Below are positions 1-11,842 of a stretch of 43,227 bases of DNA, piece by piece (position 1 is the first letter of the stretch; each line of letters begins with the position of its first letter). The DNA is from Deltaproteobacteria bacterium (GTDB taxonomy: Bacteria; Myxococcota_A; UBA9042; PHBI01): contig SBGO01000067.1 of the NCBI GenBank assembly GCA_006226565.1, positions 1 to 43,227 on the forward strand, written 5' to 3'. The notes below the pieces were generated by a model. That model was given only the letters and a program-made list of their open reading frames with translations. It did not search any database and was not told the origin of the DNA. Both the position numbers and the translations under genes were made by a program.

Positions 1-1
1 G

Positions 2-112
2 CTGCGCGCCGCCTTCGTCGACGGCCTCGCCCGCCGCGGGTGGGAGGCCGTCGAGCGGCTCCCGGCGCCGCGCCTCCTCATCGCCCGCGCCGTCGCCGAG
101 GCCCGCCGATGA
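2..112 (+). CDS. 3' end of an unidentified gene (partial)
   Basis: An open frame enters from the left edge and ends at TGA 110-112, giving a 36-residue tail, LRAAFVDGLARRGWEAVERL followed by PAPRLLIARAVAEARR. The stop overlaps the ATG of the next gene in an ATGA arrangement, which is typical of translational coupling and is the main reason to believe the frame. The tail is Ala/Arg-rich and shows no motif I recognise. The family cannot be named from this fragment. Confidence 0.6.
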   Translation: MRAAFVDGLARRGWEAVERLPAPRLLIARAVAEARR

Positions 113-1953
113 TCCACGACGACCTCCTCGCCGCCATCCGCGCCAACGGCGGCCGCGCCACCCTGGCCGACCTCGCCACCCGCACCGCGCTGTCGATGGC
201 CGACATCCAGGGCGCCATCCTCGGCGCGCTCTCCAAGGTCGGCGGCCACGTGGCGGTCGACGACAAGGGCGAGCTCATCTACTCGGTGTCGCGCACGCGC
301 ACGGTGCCCGACGAGACGACCCGCCTCCAGCGCTTCGGGCGGGCGCTCTACGCCGCCTTCAAGGTCTTCTTCTACGCCGGGCTCTCCGTCGTCCTCGTCG
401 CCTACTTCATCTTCTACATCGTGCTCCTCATCGCCCTCGCGTGCGTCGCCATCGCCGGCGCCGCCCAGGGCGGCGACTGCGACTGCGACTGCGACTGCGA
501 CTGCAAGGGCTGCGACGGCTGCGACGCCTGCGGCGGCTGCGCCGACTGCGCCGGGGGCTCGGCGAACAGCTGCGGCGACAGCTGCTTCGCCTGCTTCACC
601 TGCGGCTCCGAGCGCAAGAAGGAGAAGCGCTCGGCGCTCCGCGCGCGCCAGAAGGTCACCCGGGCCGCGCGGCGGGCCGCCCGCAGCGAGCGACGGGCCC
701 ACCGGAGCCAGCGCCGGCGCGAGATGATCCGGCGCCTCGGCTTCGACGACCACTTCGGCCCGTCGGACCTCGGCCTCGCCCTCGCCACCGCCCCGGCGCC
801 GGAGAAGCCGCCCTTCTCGCGCGCCGTCCACGCCTTCATCTTCGGCCCCCCGCGCCCGCCGGAGGAGAGCCGCCGCCGCGAGCGCAACCTCCTCGCCTTC
901 GTCCAGGCCCACGACGGCCGCGCCACCGCCTCCGACGCGGTGTCCCTGACCGGGCTCCCCCTCGACCAGGCCGACGCCCTGCTCCTCTCCCTCGCCGCCC
1001 AGTACGAGGGCGACGTCGAGGTCACCGCGGACGGCGTCGTCGTCTACACCTTCGACCGGCTCCTGGTCAGCGCCAGCGACGACGTCGACGTCCTCGACTG
1101 GGTCGCGGGGCGCGGCGGGGCGGTGACGGTCGAGGAGCTGGCGCGTCACCTCGGCCTCACGGCGGCGTCCGCGCGCGCCCGGCTGACGCACCTGGCGACC
1201 CTCGCCGGGGGGCAGGTCGAGCACGGTGCGACGACGCGGGTGGTCTTCCCGCCCGACGCGCGCGCCCGGCTGGCCGACCTGGCGGCGCGCGGCGACGCGG
1301 CCCGCGAGTACACCTTCGCCTGGGAGCGCCTCGAGGAGGCGGCGTGGGTCGTCGGCGTCCCCGAGGGCCACCGCGGCTGGCTCTACGGCTTCAACAGCCT
1401 CAACCTCTTCGTGTCCGTCGTGCTCTCGATGATGTACGCCGGCGGCGAGCTGTCGCTCTTCGACGTCCTCTTCGACAGCGGCTCCACGGCGTCGGCGGCC
1501 GAGGCGTGGCTCGTCGGCTACCTGCCGCTGCTCTTCTCGCTGGCGGTCTTCGTCATCCCGATGGTGCGCGCCGTGGCCGCGTCCCTCGCCAACCGCGGCC
1601 GGCGCCGGCGAAACCAGCGCCGGGTGGCGCTCCTCGCCGTCTTCCACGCCCTCGAGGAGGAGGACGACCGCGTGTCGGGCCTGGAGCTCGCCAACGTCCT
1701 GCAGGTCCACGCGAGCGAGCGCGCCCAGGCCCTCGACGGGCTCCTCACGGCGCTGGCCGGGGAGCTCGACGGCGAGCTCGACCTCTCGGGTCCCGCCGAG
1801 GAGGGGGGCCGGCGCGTCTTCCGCTTCCCGCGCGTGCACCGCGAGCTCCACGCCATCGAGCGCGAGCGCCTCGCCGTGGACCGCGACGCCTTCGGGCTGG
1901 GCGAGGTGGTCTACGACACCGCCGAGCCCTTCGACCCGGACGCCGGCGCTTGA
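109..1953 (+). CDS. Cys-rich membrane protein with four winged-helix-like segments
   Basis: This 614-residue protein belongs to no family I recognise. I chose the ATG at 109 because it overlaps the preceding stop (ATGA). Four segments of about 60 residues look like winged helix-turn-helix domains ending in a beta wing: residues 1-62, 256-316, 325-382 and 503-575. A long hydrophobic stretch at 88-117 is followed at once by a Cys cluster (123-165) with 14 Cys in 43 residues. The cluster begins as five Asp-Cys pairs and continues with C-x2-C spacings, followed by a strongly basic stretch (167-208). Two more hydrophobic stretches lie at about 427-445 and 467-490. The Cys cluster could bind metal or be lipidated. 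Helix-turn-helix repeats in a membrane protein suggest either protein-protein scaffolding or membrane-tethered DNA binding. Function is unknown. Confidence 0.85.
   Translation: MIHDDLLAAIRANGGRATLADLATRTALSMADIQGAILGALSKVGGHVAVDDKGELIYSVSRTRTVPDETTRLQRFGRALYAAFKVFFYAGLSVVLVAYFIFYIVLLIALACVAIAGAAQGGDCDCDCDCDCKGCDGCDACGGCADCAGGSANSCGDSCFACFTCGSERKKEKRSALRARQKVTRAARRAARSERRAHRSQRRREMIRRLGFDDHFGPSDLGLALATAPAPEKPPFSRAVHAFIFGPPRPPEESRRRERNLLAFVQAHDGRATASDAVSLTGLPLDQADALLLSLAAQYEGDVEVTADGVVVYTFDRLLVSASDDVDVLDWVAGRGGAVTVEELARHLGLTAASARARLTHLATLAGGQVEHGATTRVVFPPDARARLADLAARGDAAREYTFAWERLEEAAWVVGVPEGHRGWLYGFNSLNLFVSVVLSMMYAGGELSLFDVLFDSGSTASAAEAWLVGYLPLLFSLAVFVIPMVRAVAASLANRGRRRRNQRRVALLAVFHALEEEDDRVSGLELANVLQVHASERAQALDGLLTALAGELDGELDLSGPAEEGGRRVFRFPRVHRELHAIERERLAVDRDAFGLGEVVYDTAEPFDPDAGA
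475..504 (+). repeat. Five perfect tandem GACTGC hexamers
   Basis: Five in-frame copies of GACTGC encode (Asp-Cys)5 at the start of the Cys cluster of the surrounding membrane protein. The units are identical at DNA level, so copy number could change by slippage without shifting the frame. Confidence 0.95.
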
Positions 1954-2268
1954 GGCGCATCCGTCGATTTTTCTGAAGGATTTCGACCGCCGCGACAACC
2001 AAGACCGCGGTGCTCCCGCTGACCCGCGCAGCGGCGAGCCCACGCGACTTCTTTGAATATTTCGCGGTCGGTCGGAATGCGGAGGGTCGAGGTGGGGTTG
2101 TCCCCCCCAGAGCCCCGCACGACCCTCGCCTCAGGAGCTGACGTGCACCGAGATCCAGTCTGGAAGAACCATCGCGCCTGGGCGTGCCTCGACCACGTAC
2201 CTCCCATTTCGTTGCCCGCGTCGGCGACGAAGTGCTGGATGCGTGGCTGCGGCGCTCACCGCCCGCCG
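1954..2268. other. Intergenic stretch, no gene seen
   Basis: These 315 bases separate the membrane protein from the small zinc-finger gene. They contain slightly AT-richer patches near 1968-1985 and 2050-2062 that could hold the promoter of the downstream gene. I cannot point to a convincing -35/-10 pair, terminator hairpin or RNA gene. The zinc-finger frame stays open upstream to a TTG at 2053, but the extra residues look non-coding. Confidence 0.5.
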
Positions 2269-2454
2269 ATGGAGGACCGCCCGGAGGAGGAGATTCTCCC
2301 CGAGCCCAAGCCCACCCTCGCCGAGGGCGTGGAGCAGTGTGCGTGGGATGGTTGCACCCAGCCCGCTCGTCCCGGCTCGAAGTACTGCAGCCGGCGCTGC
2401 TCGAACCGTAACGCCCGCAAGCGCTTCCGCGAGCGCAACCGCGACGCGGCGTAG
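2269..2454 (+). CDS. Small zinc-finger protein, CGNR-like C-terminus
   Basis: This is a 61-residue acidic-then-basic protein. Four Cys (24, 29, 40, 44) are spaced C-x4-C-x10-C-x3-C, and the ending YCSRRCSNRNARKRFRER resembles the WCS..CGNR..A.R.R.R signature of CGNR-type zinc fingers. This suggests a structural zinc site with a basic helix, possibly binding nucleic acid. The frame is open further upstream, with an alternative ATG at 2239 and a TTG at 2053. I prefer 2269 because the recognisable protein starts there, but no ribosome binding site decides it. The fold is an inference from the Cys pattern, and the role is unknown. Confidence 0.6.
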   Translation: MEDRPEEEILPEPKPTLAEGVEQCAWDGCTQPARPGSKYCSRRCSNRNARKRFRERNRDAA

Positions 2455-2637
2455 CTCACGAGAACAGCCCGAAGGGGCGGTCGATCTCCACCGCGACCGC
2501 CTCGTGCATCCGACTGCGCTGCGCGGCGCGTCGCCTGCGCGTCCGCGCCGCCGGGGAACGCCCAGCTTCCCCGCGCCGCCGGACCTCCGCGGTCAGGCGG
2601 CGGGCCGGAGGACCTCATCAGGGACCAGGCGAGACGC

Positions 2638-2666
2638 GAAGTAGAGGGGGCTCGCCCCTCTACTTC
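2638..2666 (-). terminator. Hairpin downstream of the dihydropyrimidinase gene
   Basis: A perfect 12-bp stem (arms 2638-2649 and 2655-2666, loop GCTCG) sits 15 bases beyond the dihydropyrimidinase stop. No T-tract follows on either strand, so it may be a Rho-dependent or processing end, or a bidirectional barrier, instead of a classical intrinsic terminator. Confidence 0.55.
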
Positions 2667-2680
2667 ACGCCGCTCTGCGC

Positions 2681-5030
<2,350 letters not shown>

Positions 5031-5042
5031 GGGCGAGGGCCC

Positions 5043-5063
5043 CTCCCGATAGAGACTCGGGAG
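5043..5063 (-). other. Small leader hairpin before the lipoprotein gene
   Basis: Inverted arms CTCCCGA (5043-5049) and TCGGGAG (5057-5063) with a 7-base loop lie 13 bases upstream of the lipoprotein start and overlap its GGAGGG region. It could hide or tune the ribosome binding site. A second inverted repeat, GCCAGGT-GCA-ACCTGGC, is at 5084-5100. Neither is a recognised element. Confidence 0.35.
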
Positions 5064-5121
5064 TGAACATCGCTCGCAATCCGGCCAGGTGCAACCTGGC
5101 TCTTCGTCGGTCGGCCGCCCC

Positions 5122-5180
5122 AAAAAAGAAAAGGGGACGGCGCTTCGACGTGCTCCCCCGGGCCCGTCGAAGCGTCGTCC
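5122..5180 (-). terminator. Intrinsic terminator of the efflux operon
   Basis: Arms 5135-5149 and 5166-5180 pair over 15 bp with a single G-U. Read on the minus strand, the hairpin is followed by CC and a T-rich tract (complement of 5122-5132, TTTTCTTTTTT). It lies about 45 bases after the RND pump stop, in the right orientation. This is one of the two clearest Rho-independent terminators in the window. Confidence 0.88.
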
Positions 5181-5224
5181 CAGCCACCCGCGTCCGCCGC
5201 ATCGCTGCGGCGCGCTGGAGTTGC

Positions 5225-8313
<3,089 letters not shown>

Positions 8314-8317
<4 letters not shown>

Positions 8318-9300
8318 GGGGTGACCTCCGCGGGGGCCGCCTTCTCCGGCGCGGGGGCCGGCTTCTCCTCGGCCGGGGCGGGCTCGTCGGACGCCGGCGA
8401 CAGCACGCGCACCTCGGCGAAGAGGCCGGGGATCAGCGAGCCATCGGGATCCTCGAGCTCGACCACCGCCATCGCCGTGCGCGTCATCGGGTTCATCATC
8501 GGGACGATCCGGGTGACCTCGGCGTCGCGGGTGATGTTGCGCGCCGGCACGGTGATGCGCACGGTCGTCCCGACCTTGACCTCCTCGAGGCGCGACGCGG
8601 GCACCGCCACGTTGACGTCGATGACGCCGACCTCCTGGAGGGTCACGAGCGGGCTCGGGGGCATCACCATGAGGTACTCGCCCTCGTTCGCGTGGCGCTT
8701 GATGATGACCGAGTCGTAGGGCGCCTTGATCTCGGCGTCGATCAGGTGCGACTCCGCCATCTCCTTGGCGACCAGGGCCTGCTGCAGCTGCGCCTTGGCG
8801 CCCCGGTACTGGGCGTTGGCGAGGTCGAACTGCTGCGCCGGGATCGCCTTGTTGGCGAGGAGCTTCTCGGCGCGCTCGGCCTCGACCTTGGCGGTCTCGA
8901 CGCCGACGCGGGCGGCGGCGATGGCGGCGCCGGCCGACTTGACCTGGAGCGCGATGTCGCGCGGGTCGAAGACCACCAGCACGTCGTCCTTGCGCACGCG
9001 GTCGCCCTCGCGGACCTTGACCTCGAGGACGGTGCCGCTGATGCGGGCCGACAGGGTGCTCTGGCGGTGGGCGGCGGTCGACGCGGTCATCGGGAGCGAG
9101 GCCCCCTTGAGGACGTCGCCCTTGTGGACGTTCAGGCCGGCGCCGTGCTCGGTCGGCTGGGCCCCGGCGACGTCGGTGGTGATGACGACGGGCTCCGGCG
9201 CGTCGGGGAGGTGCACCCCCTCCGCCTTCTTGTCACAGGCGGGGGCCGCCGCGGTCGCGACGGCGAGCAGGAGCAGGCTGAGTCTGGGCTGGGTGCTCAT
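8314..9300 (-). CDS. RND periplasmic adaptor (membrane fusion) lipoprotein
   Basis: This 328-residue protein begins with a lipoprotein-type signal (MSTQPRLSLLLLAVATAAAP, then AC; Cys22). The lipoyl half-motifs ARISGTVLEVKVREGDRVRK and APYDSVIIKRHANEGEYL surround an alpha-helical hairpin (about residues 115-185). A beta-barrel and membrane-proximal region follows, and the C-terminal tail is Pro/Ala/Glu-rich and low in complexity. It bridges the inner-membrane pump and the TolC channel. Both ends overlap neighbours by four bases (ATGA), so it lies inside the tetR-tolC-adaptor-pump operon. The start at 9300 is fixed by the signal peptide and the overlap with the TolC stop. It is slightly short compared with AcrA (about 397 residues). 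Confidence 0.93.
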
Positions 9301-10715
9301 CGGGGGGCCCCCTTGTCGGTGGAGGTGATGATGGTGGCGGAGGTGATGGGGTCGCCCACGGCGGCCCGGAGGGTGGCGTTGGCGAGGAGGCACTGGTGCT
9401 CGGCGGCGAGGCGGCGGTCGCGGGCCTCGCGGAGCGCGCTCTCGGCGGTCACCACGTCGGTCGCGGTGGCGGCGCCGGCGGTGTAGCGCGCCGACTCGAT
9501 GCGGAGGGACTCGGCGGCCTGGTGCTCGGCGAGGGCCGCCACCTGGAGCGAGTCGGCGATGGTCTGGAGGTCGAGCTGCGCCTGCTGCACCTGGAGCCGC
9601 ACGCCGTCCTCGACCAGCGCCATCTGCTCGCTCACCTGACGGGCGCGGGCGCGGGAGGCCGCGACCGCCTCGCTGGAGGCGCCCCACTCGAAGGCGTTCC
9701 ACTGGAAGGCCAGGCCGATGAAGCCCTGGTCCTTGTCGGCGAGGCTCTGCCCCTCGACGTGGGTGTAGGAGATCATCGCGTTGAGGCTCGGCCAGAGGTC
9801 CATCTCCTTGACGGAGGCGGCCAGCGAGGCCTGCTGCGCGCCGGTCCGGAGCGTCGCGAGCTCGGTCCGCTGCTGGAGCGCGCGGCTCTGGAGCTCGGTC
9901 AGGGCCGTCGCCTCGGCGACGCAGGTGAAGTCCGGCAGCGCCGCCGTCTCCACCGGCTGCCCGGCGTCGACGCCCATCGCGGTGGCCAGCGCGGCCTGGG
10001 CGAGGCGGACGCGGGCCGCCGCGGCGATGACGTCCTGCTGGGCGGCGGCGCGGGCGACCTGGAGCCGCAGCTGGTCGCTCTCGCGGGCGACGCCCCCCTG
10101 GACGAGGGCGTCGAGGCGCGCGAGCTGGGCGTCGAGCTCGGCCATCTGGGTGCGGGCCGAGCTCTCGAGGGCCATCGAGAGGCGCACCGCGATGTAGCCC
10201 TTGGCGGCGCTCAGGGCCGCGTCCCGCCGCGCGCTGTCGACGCCGATGCGGGCGCTCTCGACGCCGAGGTCGAGCAGCGTGTGGGTGTCGTCCATGAAGA
10301 GGAGCGGCGTGAGCGGCTGGACCACCGTCGCCGTGAGCTGGGCGGTGACCTGATCGCGGATGCGGGTCGGGGTCGACAGGCCGTCGAGGAGGCCGGCCAC
10401 CACCGCCTCGTAGGGCGTGGTGGGCGCAGGCAGCCCGGTGATCGTGGCGCCTCCCGCGAGGGACACCTCGGTCGGCGAGTCCCACACCTGCACGTTGCCC
10501 TCGACCCGGAGGAGCGGCAGGAAGCGCGCGCGGCCCGACGCCCGGTCGGCCTCCGCGGCGTCGACCGCGGCCTTCTGGGACCTGGCCTGGGGGTTGTAGC
10601 CGACGGCCGCTTGGATCGCGTCGTCCAGGCTGACCGGCGTGGCCCACGCGGGGCCCGCGGCGAGCGCGGTGACCGCAGCCAGCCCGGCCGCTGTGATCGG
10701 TGTCAGGGGACGCAT
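9297..10715 (-). CDS. TolC-family outer membrane efflux channel
   Basis: This 472-residue protein has a cleavable signal peptide (MRPLTPITAAGLAAVTALAA, cut after AWA) and the twofold internal repeat of outer-membrane efflux proteins. Each half contributes long amphipathic coiled helices (for example residues 165-245 and 345-450) and short beta strands. The first half opens with SLDDAIQAAVGYNPQARSQ, the classic start of this family. It would form the trimeric outer-membrane exit duct for the pump encoded two genes downstream. Its ATG overlaps the tetR stop as TGATG, and its own stop overlaps the adaptor start. The start at 10715 is chosen because the frame further upstream lies inside tetR. 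Confidence 0.93.
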   Translation of the reverse strand: MRPLTPITAAGLAAVTALAAGPAWATPVSLDDAIQAAVGYNPQARSQKAAVDAAEADRASGRARFLPLLRVEGNVQVWDSPTEVSLAGGATITGLPAPTTPYEAVVAGLLDGLSTPTRIRDQVTAQLTATVVQPLTPLLFMDDTHTLLDLGVESARIGVDSARRDAALSAAKGYIAVRLSMALESSARTQMAELDAQLARLDALVQGGVARESDQLRLQVARAAAQQDVIAAAARVRLAQAALATAMGVDAGQPVETAALPDFTCVAEATALTELQSRALQQRTELATLRTGAQQASLAASVKEMDLWPSLNAMISYTHVEGQSLADKDQGFIGLAFQWNAFEWGASSEAVAASRARARQVSEQMALVEDGVRLQVQQAQLDLQTIADSLQVAALAEHQAAESLRIESARYTAGAATATDVVTAESALREARDRRLAAEHQCLLANATLRAAVGDPITSATIITSTDKGAPR

Positions 10716-11338
10716 CAGTGCTCCTTCGGCGTGGCGACGCCGTGGAAGAAGATGTCGATGATCTGCTCGACCCACTCGGCGACCGGGGTCGTGCGCTGAT
10801 CGGCCGGCCAGCCCTCGGCCATGCCCTTCATCAGCGAGGTGAAGAGGCGCGCGTAGCGCTTCGGGTCCCCGGGGCGGAGGACGCCCTCCTCGATGCCCAG
10901 GGCCATGAGGCCGGCGATGCCGGTGACGAGGTCGTCGAAGAACTGGCAGGCCTTCGCGCCGAGGGTGGTCGTGCGGTCCCACTCGACGGCGGGGTTGTTG
11001 ACGACGAAGGTGGCGAAGAAGTCGCGGTGGTCGTCGGCGAGCTGGGTGTGGCGGATCGCGAACCAGCGGAGGCGGTCGACGAAGTCGAGGCGGACCGGTG
11101 GCTCCTCGCGGACCTGCTCGAGGAAGCGCTCGCCGATGCGCTCGATCACCGCCATCAGGACTTCGTCCTTGCTGTGGAAGTAGCGGTAGATGGCGCCGGG
11201 CGAGTAGCCGGCGAGGCGGGCGATCTCGTCCATCGTCGCGCCGTGGAAGCCCTTCTTCGAGAAGACCTGCACGCCGGCCTCGACGAAGCTCGTGCGCGCG
11301 AGCTCGGCTTCTCTCTGCTTTCGAGAATTCAGCGGCAT
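10715..11338 (-). CDS. TetR-family repressor of the efflux operon
   Basis: This 207-residue protein has an N-terminal TetR helix-turn-helix (about residues 14-60, with the recognition part TMDEIARLAGYSPGAIYRYF and the HSKDEVLMAVIE continuation). A divergent all-helical ligand-binding domain follows. It is the first gene of the efflux operon and overlaps tolC by one base, so it almost certainly regulates itself together with the pump. Two matching palindromes upstream (11370-11387 and 11512-11531) fit its operators. Being in the same operon as the pump would give negative feedback that is released by a pump substrate. The ligand is unknown. Confidence 0.95.
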   Translation of the reverse strand: MPLNSRKQREAELARTSFVEAGVQVFSKKGFHGATMDEIARLAGYSPGAIYRYFHSKDEVLMAVIERIGERFLEQVREEPPVRLDFVDRLRWFAIRHTQLADDHRDFFATFVVNNPAVEWDRTTTLGAKACQFFDDLVTGIAGLMALGIEEGVLRPGDPKRYARLFTSLMKGMAEGWPADQRTTPVAEWVEQIIDIFFHGVATPKEH

Positions 11339-11369
11339 CTGCGTCTACTCCGGGCGCTCCTGAGGCGCC

Positions 11370-11387
11370 GGTAAAGACATCTTCACT
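11370..11387. promoter_or_regulatory. Candidate TetR operator, proximal site
   Basis: GGTAAAGA-CA-TCTTCACT is an imperfect palindrome whose 8-base arms each differ from the distal site by one base, with the same 2-base spacer. It ends 32 bases before the tetR start, where binding would block transcription or early elongation. Assignment to the adjacent TetR protein is an inference. Confidence 0.7.
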
Positions 11388-11511
11388 GAGATGAGTGGTT
11401 CTTCAGGGGTGTGGGCTGTACACGAAATACGCGCAGGTTCGAGGTCTTCGTCGAAAGGCTGGGTCCGCGCTCACCCCTTGGGCAGCGCCAATCTTGGGAA
11501 CGTATGTTTGT

Positions 11512-11531
11512 GAGTAAAGACTTCTTTACTC
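11512..11531. promoter_or_regulatory. Candidate TetR operator, distal site
   Basis: GAGTAAAGA-CT-TCTTTACTC is a perfect 9+9-bp palindrome with a 2-base spacer. It is the most symmetric and AT-richest element in this region and matches the proximal site at 11370 in arm sequence and spacer length. The two centres are 143 bp apart, about 174 and 40 bases upstream of the tetR start. Size and symmetry suit a TetR dimer. Confidence 0.75.
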
Positions 11532-11789
11532 TGGAAGTGGGGTGATTGTCCTGACGGCGATCAAAGTCGCGTCAACCACAGGCGAGGCTCACGCAAAAAG
11601 AAGCGCGCGACGCCCTCCATCCCCAGGACACACGTCCCCCCGTATCCCGCTTCACCCGCGACCATTTCACTGGGCTGGACACTTTCCGGGGGATCGAACG
11701 CGTGCGGCGGGGCTCACCCGTCGGCGCGACCGATCCGCGACGTGAAGGAGCACCACGGTGGGGCGCGGCCGACCGCGCCGGCCCGAACG

Positions 11790-11832
11790 CACGAAGGCGG
11801 CGCCTGCGGGTGTCGCAGGCGCCGCCTTCGTG
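11790..11832 (-). terminator. Very strong hairpin after the polytopic membrane gene
   Basis: A perfect 19-bp stem (11790-11808 with 11814-11832) with a 5-base loop starts 10 bases after the stop of the minus-strand gene ending at 11843. No T-tract follows on either strand. Position suggests the 3' end of the cytochrome/NrfD transcript, possibly as a stabilising or bidirectional hairpin. Confidence 0.65.
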
Positions 11833-11842
11833 GTCGCAGCGG

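Larger units (their letters stand above)
11339..11842. other. Regulatory intergenic region upstream of tetR
   Basis: About 500 bases without a credible gene. It holds the two palindromes assigned as TetR operators and, at the right end, the large hairpin behind the membrane-protein gene. The stretch 11388-11511 between the operators probably carries the operon promoter, but I cannot place -35 and -10 boxes with confidence. Short open frames on the plus strand (11542-11745 and others) have no ribosome binding site and read as Arg/Pro-rich GC-driven sequence. Confidence 0.55.

Noticed and set aside
441-1976. Long Arg/Pro-rich plus-strand frame inside the Cys-rich membrane protein gene
   Set aside because: It is a frame-shifted shadow in very GC-rich DNA; its composition is almost only Arg, Pro, Gly and Ala.
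11542-11745. 67-codon plus-strand frame divergent from tetR
   Set aside because: It has no ribosome binding site, an Arg/Pro/His-rich composition after the first dozen residues and no recognisable domain. It is left as intergenic.
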